DNA of 8,337 nucleotides from an uncultured Rhodospirillaceae bacterium (GTDB lineage: Bacteria; Pseudomonadota; Alphaproteobacteria; Rhodospirillales; Casp-alpha2), in the NCBI GenBank assembly GCA_913048145.1, contig CAJWVP010000117.1:1-8337 (forward strand), read 5' to 3'. Positions 1 to 6,619 of this stretch are shown here, piece by piece. The position numbers and the translations under genes were made by a program. The notes beneath the pieces were generated by a model. That model searched no databases. It was not told the DNA's origin and saw nothing but the letters and a program-made list of their open reading frames with translations. How positions within the stretch are numbered: position 1 is the stretch's first letter; the number at the start of each line of letters is the position of its first letter.

Positions 1-2
1 CG

Positions 3-911
3 GACGAGCTGGGGTTTTTGTTCCCGCCGCAGGTGGCGGTTCAAAGCGTCGATTTCCAGCGCCTCAGACACGACCTTGCCTTCCGTCGTGCGATCATGGC
101 GGAGCTTTATGAAGCCAACTTCCGCCTTGTGATCCACACGGACCACCGCCGCCATCCAGACATGGACGAAGCTCTGGCTTTCGCCTGCGTCGCCGCCGAG
201 GCCGTCGCCATGGAGCCGCGCCCTTGGGCCAAGTATACTGCTCAACTGAACGCCAATCGTCAGTTTTACTCCCGCCTTTTCGAGAGCGGCCCAGCTCGAA
301 AGGACAAGGTGCGGCGTTGGTTGGAATTCGCCGCGTGGCTGAAGGGGAAACCACCCGTTACGACATCCCTTCACCTAGCGCCGGACCGATTGCCCCCGGC
401 GACACGGGAGCCGAACCCATTTGTAGTGATCCACCCCTACTCGGCAGTTAAGGGAAAGCAACCGGCACCGAACCTATTCGCGGAGATCATCGCATTGGTC
501 CCCGAAGACCATACCATCGTGATTACCGGCACCGCTGCCGATCGCGCCGCCAATCCCGCTTACGAGACCCTGTTGAGCCATCCGCGGGTTCAATTCGACA
601 ACACTAATTTCCAAACGCTAGCGGGACGTTTGCGGTCGGCGGCGTTGGTCATTTCCGTAGATACGGCTTGCATGCATCTGGCGGTGGCCGTTGGCGCGAC
701 GACCCTATGCTTAGCCAGCGCCGCATATGTGGGTGAAATCGTGCCTTACGACCCCGCCATCACACCACCGAATGCGCACTTCATTTATCAAGGAATGGAT
801 TGTGAAGGCTGCCTTGGGGTCTGTCACCTTCCGGCGGAGCGCGGAATGTACCCATGCATCGCGCAATTACCGCGGAACGTCATTCTGGACTTCGTTCGCG
901 ACCAACTCTAA
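3..911 (+). CDS. Family 9 glycosyltransferase (heptosyltransferase-like), 5' end cut by window
   Basis: Probably transfers a heptose or related sugar from a nucleotide-sugar donor to a lipopolysaccharide, glycan or protein acceptor in the cytoplasm. The reading frame is open to the left edge. A TTG at 18 could start a 297-residue form, but the residues before it (DELGFL) read as normal protein, so I treat the gene as 5'-partial. Numbering from that TTG, the GT9 C-terminal Rossmann half is clear: a strand with HPYSAVKGK near residue 142, the strand HTIVITG near 168, and the donor-site motif D215-T-A-C-M-H220 followed by LAVAVGA. Near the end is a cysteine cluster, C262-x2-C265-x3-C269-x10-C280, as in some GT9 enzymes. 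The N-terminal acceptor domain is mostly missing, so the acceptor cannot be named. The fold is secure; the exact substrate is not. The gene ends at TAA with no clear terminator after it. Confidence 0.85.
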   Translation, partial: DELGFLFPPQVAVQSVDFQRLRHDLAFRRAIMAELYEANFRLVIHTDHRRHPDMDEALAFACVAAEAVAMEPRPWAKYTAQLNANRQFYSRLFESGPARKDKVRRWLEFAAWLKGKPPVTTSLHLAPDRLPPATREPNPFVVIHPYSAVKGKQPAPNLFAEIIALVPEDHTIVITGTAADRAANPAYETLLSHPRVQFDNTNFQTLAGRLRSAALVISVDTACMHLAVAVGATTLCLASAAYVGEIVPYDPAITPPNAHFIYQGMDCEGCLGVCHLPAERGMYPCIAQLPRNVILDFVRDQL

Positions 912-1650
912 TCGCTCTCGTCTTTCTTCAGCGATCATTGGCCCACATGACGGAGATTCAGGCGCATAAGATCAACTTTACTGGACGGGGAGGAACAGGG
1001 GTGCGGCGCCATAGCGGTAGAGCAAAAGAAAACTGTGTAGGCGATCCGGATAATCGTAACGCTCGTCGTCGAAAGCAAGTACCACCAGGATAATGAGTGC
1101 CCGATCGCTACCAAAAACACTTTTCATCGGACGATAGTTTTGATGATTTCTAGGCCACCCAACACCGTCCTGACGGTCACATTTTACCCCGTCGGCGGAC
1201 CTTAGCGCGCCTTCAGGCGCTCGATCCAATCGATGAAGGCGGAAGCCAAAACCATGGCTTACGCCTGAGACACCTGCCCTCGGTCGCAGCGCACAGCCAC
1301 CCGGCCATCGCGATAACTAGTACGTCATCTGCGCGCACGTTGAACACGTTTCCCTTGACCAATTCGACCTCGTTAATGGCTTCCGCAAAGCCAAGCTTTT
1401 GGCCAAGCAAGGAGTTAGTCGCATTCTAGGCGAGTTTCGACAAAGCCGACGGCGGCGGCGTGTGTCCATCCATGTTTACATCCTCCCTTCTGGCAGTGAT
1501 CAGATCGATTAAGGTTGTATGCCTTTTATAAAGACTGATCCTGAGAGAAATTTGGACGAGACATCATACCCGTTTAAACATTCAGGTCCGGGTCATAATT
1601 AGCTAATTTTTCGCCCTTCAGCTTTCGATGGCGTTCAATGACGACTTAGT
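912..1650. other. Gene-poor stretch with decayed coding remnants
   Basis: No intact recognisable gene lies in these 739 bases between the glycosyltransferase and the TolC-type gene. The minus strand carries the broken small gene described at 1202-1473. Further left, a minus-strand frame at 978-1127 could encode 49 residues beginning MKSVFGSDRAL and containing DERYDYPDRLHSFLLLYRYG. This reads like real protein but has no visible ribosome binding site and I do not recognise it. A perfect 12-base palindrome, AATTAGCTAATT, lies at 1597-1608. No tRNA, insertion sequence ends or convincing terminator were seen. The mixture of short protein-like fragments in different minus-strand frames suggests decay of older genes. 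Confidence 0.5.
1202..1473 (-). pseudogene. Small unidentified gene broken by an amber stop
   Basis: On the minus strand an ATG at 1473 is preceded by GGGAGGA with a 7-base gap, an excellent ribosome binding site. The frame reads MDGHTPPPSALSKLA and then meets TAG at 1428-1426. The same frame then continues open to a TGA at 1213, with protein-like text such as GQKLGFAEAINEVELVKG and NVRADDVLVIAMAG. The last part turns unlikely (many W, R and C). A neighbouring frame from 1255 gives a plausible tail, MVLASAFIDWIERLKAR, ending in TAA at 1204-1202, so a frameshift is also possible. Together this looks like a gene of roughly 85-90 codons with one nonsense and perhaps one frameshift mutation. I do not recognise the family. 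It could instead be a genuine 15-codon leader, but the long continuation argues for decay. Confidence 0.4.
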
Positions 1651-2895
1651 TCAATCGATAATAGTGGCGTCCAGATGCCCCATGGTGGACAGAACCTCAA
1701 ACACGGTTACAGCGACATCCGCATCGGCGGATGCCGCATCGGACGCGGCGTTGATAAGGTTGGTTTCTCCACCCAGCACATCAATTAACGAGCGATTGCC
1801 CAATTGCCGCTCACGGCGAGCAAGTTCCAGGAACTCGGACGCGATGTCGACTTGATTGTGTCGATGTTCCGCCTCTCTTCTTGAGGTCTCCAACTTGTGC
1901 CAGGCGTTCCTCGCCTGCAGTTCGAGAACATCCCGGCGGTCACCGAACTGGTTTACCGCAGTGATGTGCGCCTGACGCGAAGCCCGCAAGGAATTGACTG
2001 CCGTCAAACCCAAATTGAAACCGTAGGTAGCCTCAAGCTTGATCTGCCAGTCCTGCTGAGAACCGACGGTACCGCCGCTGTTTTGCTTGTTCTTATGCTC
2101 ACCAATCACATCGAAGGTCGGCATGAATTCGTCCACGCGGGTTTTGGCAACATCTTCGCGGGCGATAGAGGCGGTCAGGCGATCGACGAGCAACGTTGGG
2201 CTGTCTTGGCGGACAAAAACCAACAGTTCATCAAGCGACTTAGGCAAAAGCTCCAGCGGTAAGCGCAGTTCCCTCATTTTAGCAATGTCTTTGGGCGCAT
2301 CACCAAACACCGCCTGGTAGGCGTTCAATGCTTCCAACAGCGCCCTCTCGCTCCGGATGATGTTGCCGAGCGCCCCAGCCAATTGAGACTTCGCCTGAAG
2401 CACGTCCGTCGTAAACCCGGATCCCCGTTGTACCTTTGCGTCTTCCAGTTCCGCCTGCTGCTTGATGTTTTCCGCCGACCCCTTGGCAAAATCCAAGAGC
2501 TTCTGAAAACGCATCACGTTCAAGTGCGCGCTGACGCCCTCCAGAATGATCCCTTGCACGGTCGCACTAAGCTGCGCATCGGCTTGGCGATAGGCCAGAG
2601 TGGCCCGACGGATGGACGAATTCGTCGACCCAAAATCCCACAGCTTTTGCGTGATTTTGGTCTCAAGATTCCGCGGCTCCAGTGCCGTGTCATCGGTTCC
2701 GGTGGGCTTGTTCTGCCGTTCATGGCCGTAGTTCGCGGTAACGTCCAAATTCGGATACCAATCGCCACGCGCCACTTCAATTCTTTCCTTCGCCCCCTCA
2801 AGGCTGGCCGCCGCCGCGAGGACACGTTTGTGGTTCTTGGTAAGGTCCGTCAGCATCTCGCGCAGGGACTGCGCCTGCGCGACGTCAAGCGCCAT
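1651..2895 (-). CDS. TolC-family outer membrane channel of a type I secretion system
   Basis: An outer membrane efflux protein: a trimeric barrel and periplasmic alpha-tunnel that would complete a type I exporter with an ABC transporter and a membrane fusion protein. From the ATG at 2895 it has 414 residues. Two outer-membrane-efflux repeats are visible. The first runs from WYPNLDVTANYGHE (about residue 47), through the amphipathic strand TKITQKLWDFGSTN, to the helix with RGSGFTTDVLQAKSQLAGA. The second begins near the DEFMPTFDVIGEHKN strand and includes YGFNLGLTAVNSLR and RERQLGNRSLIDVLGGETNL. The helices are like those of the type I OMP (TIGR01844-like) branch, including LapE-type proteins. 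The mature protein probably starts at QSLREM, because an in-frame signal peptide extends upstream of this ATG (see 2872-2952); the ATG itself lies inside that signal. No partner exporter genes are in the window. The family is confident; the cargo is unknown. Confidence 0.88.
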   Translation of the reverse strand: MALDVAQAQSLREMLTDLTKNHKRVLAAAASLEGAKERIEVARGDWYPNLDVTANYGHERQNKPTGTDDTALEPRNLETKITQKLWDFGSTNSSIRRATLAYRQADAQLSATVQGIILEGVSAHLNVMRFQKLLDFAKGSAENIKQQAELEDAKVQRGSGFTTDVLQAKSQLAGALGNIIRSERALLEALNAYQAVFGDAPKDIAKMRELRLPLELLPKSLDELLVFVRQDSPTLLVDRLTASIAREDVAKTRVDEFMPTFDVIGEHKNKQNSGGTVGSQQDWQIKLEATYGFNLGLTAVNSLRASRQAHITAVNQFGDRRDVLELQARNAWHKLETSRREAEHRHNQVDIASEFLELARRERQLGNRSLIDVLGGETNLINAASDAASADADVAVTVFEVLSTMGHLDATIID

Positions 2896-2952
2896 CGCGA
2901 CGCCTAAGGCGACGATACTTGTATGACCAATTAACCGGAAAATATTCTTTAC
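2872..2952 (-). other. Signal-peptide coding segment of the TolC-type gene, without a standard start codon
   Basis: The frame continues upstream of the ATG at 2895 as KNIFRLIGHTSIVALGVAM and then ALDVAQA, followed by QSLREM. This is a textbook Sec signal: basic K and R, a hydrophobic core, and an AQA cleavage site. No ATG, GTG or TTG occurs in frame between the TGA at 2985-2983 and the ATG at 2895. The best candidates are GTA at 2952, one base from GTG and directly before the typical KNIF start, or ATT at 2943, which has GGGG eight bases before it. A GGAG at 2976-2973 lies rather far upstream. Either a rare start codon is used, or the start codon is mutated or misread. Confidence 0.7.
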
Positions 2953-3208
2953 CCCAAGTCGCTCAGCTAATTCTCCGTAGCGTCAAATGCCTGTTGTCGG
3001 ACGGCAATTTTTTCCCAAATCACACTTCAGACTTAGCGGAATCCGCACAAAATACCTTTTGTTTCATAGTGTAAACCAACGAATTCGCATCCACCAGCCA
3101 ATTATTCACACAACATCTATACACAAAGAAATGGCTTTCAACACAATATGAAGGAAAGTGTCGAGAAATACTTAACGGCCCTCCGATGCCGAACCTGGAG
3201 AATATGGC
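2953..3208. promoter_or_regulatory. AT-rich divergent control region between the TolC-type gene and the acidic peptide gene
   Basis: This spacer must hold the promoters of two divergent genes. It is clearly richer in A and T than the coding DNA on either side. Two adjacent dyads stand out: GCGGA-A-TCCGC at 3036-3046 and, immediately after, ACAAAA-TACC-TTTTGT at 3047-3062. They could be operator sites for a regulator acting on both genes. I could not pick -35/-10 pairs with confidence. A 39-codon frame from the ATG at 3148 overlaps the downstream genes but lacks a ribosome binding site. Confidence 0.4.
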
Positions 3209-3244
3209 ATGAGAATTGCTTTATTTTTCTCGTATGTAGGATAA
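3209..3244 (+). CDS. Possible 11-residue leader peptide ahead of the acidic peptide gene
   Basis: An ATG at 3209 is preceded by GGAG (3197-3200) with an 8-base gap, and reads MRIALFFSYVG before TAA. The stop lies just one base before the GGAG of the next gene and 12 bases before its ATG, an arrangement that would let terminating ribosomes feed the downstream start. It may be a translated leader for coupling, or chance. The sequence shows only the good ribosome binding site and the spacing; no function is recognised. Confidence 0.3.
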   Translation: MRIALFFSYVG

Positions 3245-3256
3245 CGGAGAATACCA

Positions 3257-3445
3257 ATGGCACCGATTATTGACGAATACGCACTGAGCGCCCCGCCGAC
3301 ATCCATACCCGCGCCAACCACCGATTGGAACGACGTATGGCAACGTGAAGAAGCAGCTGACCAAGGGTCGCGCTTGCTCCTCGCCATCGCAACGGATCTT
3401 AGCCTGGACGACTCGGTTTTGGACCTGGACGACTACATTAACTGA
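3257..3445 (+). CDS. Unidentified acidic 62-residue peptide with a C-terminal tandem repeat
   Basis: I do not recognise this protein, but it looks like a real gene: GGAG at 3246-3249 sits seven bases before the ATG and the frame is closed by TGA. The product has 13 acidic and only 2 basic residues, with no Cys, Lys, His or Phe. The N-terminal third is rich in Pro, Ser and Thr (SAPPTSIPAPTT), the middle has DWNDVW and REEAAD, followed by a hydrophobic LLLAIA. The C-terminus carries two tandem heptads, LSLDDSV (48-54) and LDLDDYI (55-61), then N62. There is no Sec signal and no double-glycine leader. It is divergent from a TolC channel gene, so an exported peptide, a modified-peptide precursor with Ser/Thr/Asp-rich core, or an acidic protein-binding tail are all possible. 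No modifying enzyme or exporter ATPase is in view. The gene call is fairly sure; function is unknown. Confidence 0.65.
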   Translation: MAPIIDEYALSAPPTSIPAPTTDWNDVWQREEAADQGSRLLLAIATDLSLDDSVLDLDDYIN

Positions 3446-3471
3446 CCGCCCTCTTAACGCAGCGCGGCGGT
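3445..3471. terminator. Weak hairpin between convergent genes
   Basis: ACCGCC (3445-3450) pairs with GGCGGT (3466-3471) across a 15-base loop. It overlaps the last base of the acidic peptide stop codon and lies in the 37-base gap before the end of the convergent malic enzyme gene. It could slow transcription from both sides, but neither strand has a strong U-tract after the stem, so the call is weak. Confidence 0.22.
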
Positions 3472-3482
3472 AAAATCGGACG

Positions 3483-5774
3483 TCACAGCAGCGGCTTCTG
3501 TCCCTCTCGGGACTGAGAGTCAACAACCGCCAAAGCGCTCATGTTGACTAGGCCGCGCGCCGAAATTGACGGCGTAACGATGTGAACGGGTTTCGCAGCG
3601 CCAACCAACAAGGGGCCGACCGCCAGACCATCCCCCGCGGCCTTGAGTAGATTGAACGCCCCGTTCGCCGCCTCCAGATTCGGATAAACGAGAAGATTGG
3701 CTGCTCCGCTCAGGCGCGCGTTCGGAAAGACGCGCTGGCGCAGCACCGGGCTGACGGCGGAATCGGCATGCATCTCTCCTTCAACCTCCAAATCCGGCAC
3801 CCGATCGCGGAGTTTGACCACTGCGGCCCGCATTTTTCGAGCGCTAGGCGTATCCGCGTTGCCAAAGTTGGAGTGCGAAATCAGCGCCACCTTCGGGTTC
3901 ATGCCGAACCGGCGAACCACATCGGCACCAAGCATCGTCATTTCCACAATTTCCTCCATGGACGGGTCCGGCGTGACCTGGGTGTCGCAGATGAAGAACG
4001 TTCCCTTGTTGACGATCAAGGCGCTGATGGCGGACACGTCGCGGATTCCCGGAGCCTTACCGACCACGTCCAGAACATGCTTGAGGTGCCAGCCGTAATG
4101 GCCATAGGTGCCGCAGATCATCGCGTCCGCCTCGCCGCGCTGCATCATCATGGCAGCAATGACCGTTGAGTTCGTGCGCATGATGGTTCGGGCCAAGTCC
4201 GGGGAAACGCCACGGCGCTCCATAATCCGGTGATACCCGCGCCAGTAGTCAGCATAGCGCGGATCGCTCTCGGGATTGGTGAGACTAAAGTCACGTCCTT
4301 CTTCCAGACGCAGGCCCAACTTCTCGATCCGATTAACCACCACGTCCGGTCGGCCTACCAGAATCGGTCTCGCGATGCCGTCATCGACCACGACCTGAAG
4401 AGCCCGCAGAATGCGCTCGTCCTCGCCCTCAGCAAACACCAGGCGGCGGCGGTCGCGGCGGGCGCGCTCGAATACCGGCTTCATCAACATGCCGGACCGA
4501 AAAACGAAACGCCCCAGGCGTTCCCGGTAGCGCTCGAAATCCTCAATGGGCTGTTTAGCGACACCGGAGTCCATCGCCGCTTGGGCGACGGCCGCGGCAA
4601 CCTCCACGATCAGGCGAAGATCAAACGGCTTGGGAATGAGATAGTCTGCCCCGAAGACCAATTCCTCGCCTTGGTAGGCTTGCGCCACCACCTCCGAGCT
4701 CTCCGCCTTCGCCAAATCGGCGATTGCATGCACAGCCGCCAACTTCATCTCCTCGTTGATGGTCGTCGCTCGCACATCCAGGGCACCCCGAAAAATAAAC
4801 GGGAAACACAGCACATTATTGACCTGGTTCGGATAATCCGAACGGCCCGTGGCGATCACTGCATCCGGGTTGGCGGCCCGGGCATCGTCTGGATTAATCT
4901 CCGGTGCTGGATTGGCCAGGGCCAGGATTAGCGGTTTCGCCGCCATGCGCTTGACCATTTCCGGTTTCAGGATGTCGCCAGCCGACAAACCCAGAAACAC
5001 ATCCGCATCGTCGATCACTTCGTCCAGCGTCCGCGCATCCGTCTTCTGAGCATAGGCGGCCTTTTCCGGGTTCATCTCTTCGTCGCGACCCTCGTGGACC
5101 ACGCCCAGATGGTCAACCAGCCACACGTTTTCCCGCTTTACACCCAAACTCAGAAGCAGGTTCAGGCACGCGATGCCCGCCGAGCCGCCACCAGTGGACA
5201 CCAGCTTGATGTCGGCAAACTCCTTACCAACCACGCATAGACCGTTGAGGATCGCGGCGCCGGTAACGATGGCCGTGCCGTGCTGGTCGTCATGGAAGAC
5301 AGGAATGCCCATGCGCTCCCGACATTTACGCTCAACCACGAAACATTCCGGCGCCTTAATGTCTTCCAGGTTGATGGCGCCAAAGGTGGGTTCTAGCGAA
5401 GCGATGATATCAACCAATCTGTCAGGATCCGTCTCATCCACTTCGATGTCGAAAACGTTGATGCCCGCAAATTTCTTGAAGAGAACCGCCTTCCCCTCCA
5501 TCACCGGCTTCGACGCCAGCGGCCCGATATTACCAAGTCCCAAAACGGCGGTCCCGTTGGATATCACAGCCACTAGGTTCTGACGCCCCGTGAGGGTCGC
5601 GGCTTCTCCGGCGTCCTCGACAATGGCCTCGCAGGCCGCCGCCACGCCCGGTGAGTAGGCCAATGCCAGGTCATGCTGATTTGCCAGCGGCTTGGTCGCG
5701 GCAATCTCGAGCTTGCCGGGCACCGGTTGCCGGTGATACTCCAATGCCATGCGTTTCAGGGATTCGTCGGCCAT
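3483..5774 (-). CDS. maeB: NADP-dependent malic enzyme with phosphotransacetylase-like domain
   Basis: Oxidatively decarboxylates malate to pyruvate and CO2 with reduction of NADP+, a cytosolic link between the C4 acids and pyruvate that yields NADPH. The 763 residues match the usual large MaeB type (about 760). The malic domain fills residues 1 to about 430: YSPGVAAACEAI at 40-51, the lysine region GKAVLFKKFAG at 94-104, metal-site region LEDIKAPE at 136-143, FHDDQHGTA at 160-168, and the Rossmann loop STGGGSAGIA at 193-202. The rest is the phosphotransacetylase-like domain (EGEDERILRA, SHSNFGNADTPSARKM, LVYPNLEAANGAFNLLK). In this family that domain is usually catalytically silent and senses acetyl-CoA. 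The start MADESLKRMALEYHRQ was chosen because it matches the family and has GAGG five bases upstream; a longer frame to 5948 would run into the divergent gene. The cofactor is inferred from the large two-domain architecture. Confidence 0.95.
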   Translation of the reverse strand: MADESLKRMALEYHRQPVPGKLEIAATKPLANQHDLALAYSPGVAAACEAIVEDAGEAATLTGRQNLVAVISNGTAVLGLGNIGPLASKPVMEGKAVLFKKFAGINVFDIEVDETDPDRLVDIIASLEPTFGAINLEDIKAPECFVVERKCRERMGIPVFHDDQHGTAIVTGAAILNGLCVVGKEFADIKLVSTGGGSAGIACLNLLLSLGVKRENVWLVDHLGVVHEGRDEEMNPEKAAYAQKTDARTLDEVIDDADVFLGLSAGDILKPEMVKRMAAKPLILALANPAPEINPDDARAANPDAVIATGRSDYPNQVNNVLCFPFIFRGALDVRATTINEEMKLAAVHAIADLAKAESSEVVAQAYQGEELVFGADYLIPKPFDLRLIVEVAAAVAQAAMDSGVAKQPIEDFERYRERLGRFVFRSGMLMKPVFERARRDRRRLVFAEGEDERILRALQVVVDDGIARPILVGRPDVVVNRIEKLGLRLEEGRDFSLTNPESDPRYADYWRGYHRIMERRGVSPDLARTIMRTNSTVIAAMMMQRGEADAMICGTYGHYGWHLKHVLDVVGKAPGIRDVSAISALIVNKGTFFICDTQVTPDPSMEEIVEMTMLGADVVRRFGMNPKVALISHSNFGNADTPSARKMRAAVVKLRDRVPDLEVEGEMHADSAVSPVLRQRVFPNARLSGAANLLVYPNLEAANGAFNLLKAAGDGLAVGPLLVGAAKPVHIVTPSISARGLVNMSALAVVDSQSREGQKPLL

Positions 5775-5779
5775 GTCGT

Positions 5780-5783
5780 CCTC
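5780..5783 (-). promoter_or_regulatory. Ribosome binding site that fixes the malic enzyme start
   Basis: On the minus strand GAGG is followed by five bases (ACGAC) and the ATG at 5774. It supports this start over the in-frame ATG at 5948, which lies within the divergent phosphodiesterase gene. The 59-base gap between the two genes must contain the start of both transcripts or overlap them; no confident promoter pair was found. Confidence 0.6.
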
Positions 5784-5833
5784 ATTCGTGAATTCGCGAG
5801 GCGATAGGATTTTCCATATTTTCTTGGCGTAGG

Positions 5834-6610
5834 GTGATGGTTCATAAGGCGGATAGCAAACGGTTTTCAACGGCTTCGGGCGGTTCTGTACCGAATGTGA
5901 TCGGACATCGGGGCGCCGCTGGACACGCACCGGAAAATACCTTGCCATCGCTTTTAAAGGCTCACGAATTGGGCATCTCTTGGGTGGAGTTCGACGTAAA
6001 GCTGAGCCGCGACGGCGTCCCTGTCCTGTTCCATGACGATACCCTGGATCGAAATACGGACGGACGCGGCCCGATTGCCGATCAGGATCTGCAGGCGCTT
6101 CGGACCTACGATGCGGGCGCTTGGTTTAACGCGGCTTTCGCGGGCACGCCCCTGCCGACCTTGGACGAAGGACTGGCCGTTCTAGCGCGATGCGGCATGG
6201 GTGCCAACGTCGAGATCAAACCGTCAAAGGGCCGCGAGGCGGAAACGGGCATGGCCGTGGGCAAAGCCCTTGCGGAGACCTGGCCGACGGATCTGCCGCC
6301 GCCCTTGGTCTCCAGCTTCTCCGCCGCCGCCCTGCAAGCATGCGCCATCGCAGCACCGCATCTGGCCCGGGCGCTATTGGTGTCCGCCGTGCCGAAGGAT
6401 TGGCGTGCGCAGCTTGACGCTGTCGAAACGGATACCCTGCACTGTATGTCACGACGGTTGCGCGAACGACGGGCAAAGGAGATCCTGAAGGCCGGCTTCA
6501 TCTTGCGTTGTTTCACGGTGAACCGGCCGAAGCGGGCCCGACAGTTGCTGGACTGGGGCGTCCACGGCATCATCTCTGATTATCCGGACAGGATTCTCAA
6601 GATCGCATAG
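5834..6610 (+). CDS. ugpQ: Cytosolic glycerophosphodiester phosphodiesterase
   Basis: Hydrolyses glycerophosphodiesters such as glycerophosphocholine or glycerophosphoethanolamine to glycerol-3-phosphate and the alcohol. The 258 residues form one GDPD TIM barrel of normal length. Key residues are visible: H25-R-G opening the barrel, E34-N-T, metal ligands E52 and D54 in WVEFDVKLSRDG, catalytic H67 in FHDDTLDRNTDGRG, E127 and K129 in NVEIKPSKG, and the closing GVHGIISDYPD. There is no signal peptide or membrane segment, so it is the cytosolic UgpQ type rather than periplasmic GlpQ. The start may be GTG 5834 or the adjoining ATG 5837; GGG overlaps both and the ribosome binding site is poor. The gene lies 9 bases before glycerol kinase and probably shares its transcript, both products feeding the glycerol-3-phosphate pool. 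The symbol is by family; the Ugp transporter is not in the window. Confidence 0.92.
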   Translation: MMVHKADSKRFSTASGGSVPNVIGHRGAAGHAPENTLPSLLKAHELGISWVEFDVKLSRDGVPVLFHDDTLDRNTDGRGPIADQDLQALRTYDAGAWFNAAFAGTPLPTLDEGLAVLARCGMGANVEIKPSKGREAETGMAVGKALAETWPTDLPPPLVSSFSAAALQACAIAAPHLARALLVSAVPKDWRAQLDAVETDTLHCMSRRLRERRAKEILKAGFILRCFTVNRPKRARQLLDWGVHGIISDYPDRILKIA

Positions 6611-6619
6611 GCAAGCACC

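Noticed and set aside
1597..1608. Perfect palindrome AATTAGCTAATT downstream of the TolC-type gene
   Set aside because: It has no GC-rich stem and lies among AT-rich bases, so it is not a credible terminator, and a single short palindrome of this kind is expected by chance.
912..1650. Search for a tRNA, CRISPR array or insertion sequence in the gene-poor stretch
   Set aside because: No cloverleaf, no regularly spaced repeats and no paired terminal inverted repeats or transposase motifs could be seen.
1897..2907. Long plus-strand frames (121 and 174 codons) opposite the TolC-type gene
   Set aside because: They are antisense to a confidently identified family member and show no recognisable protein pattern.
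3148..3270. A 39-codon plus-strand frame beginning MKESVEKYLTAL
   Set aside because: There is no ribosome binding site before its ATG, and it runs through the well-formed start of the acidic peptide gene in another frame.
3221..3526. Minus-strand frame opposite the acidic peptide gene
   Set aside because: It overlaps the end of the malic enzyme gene and the peptide gene, and reads as an arginine- and cysteine-rich shadow; the plus strand has the strong ribosome binding site.
5775..5948. A longer malic enzyme start giving 58 extra N-terminal residues
   Set aside because: It overlaps the divergent phosphodiesterase start, has no family match, and the ATG at 5774 has a good GAGG site and the typical MaeB N-terminus.
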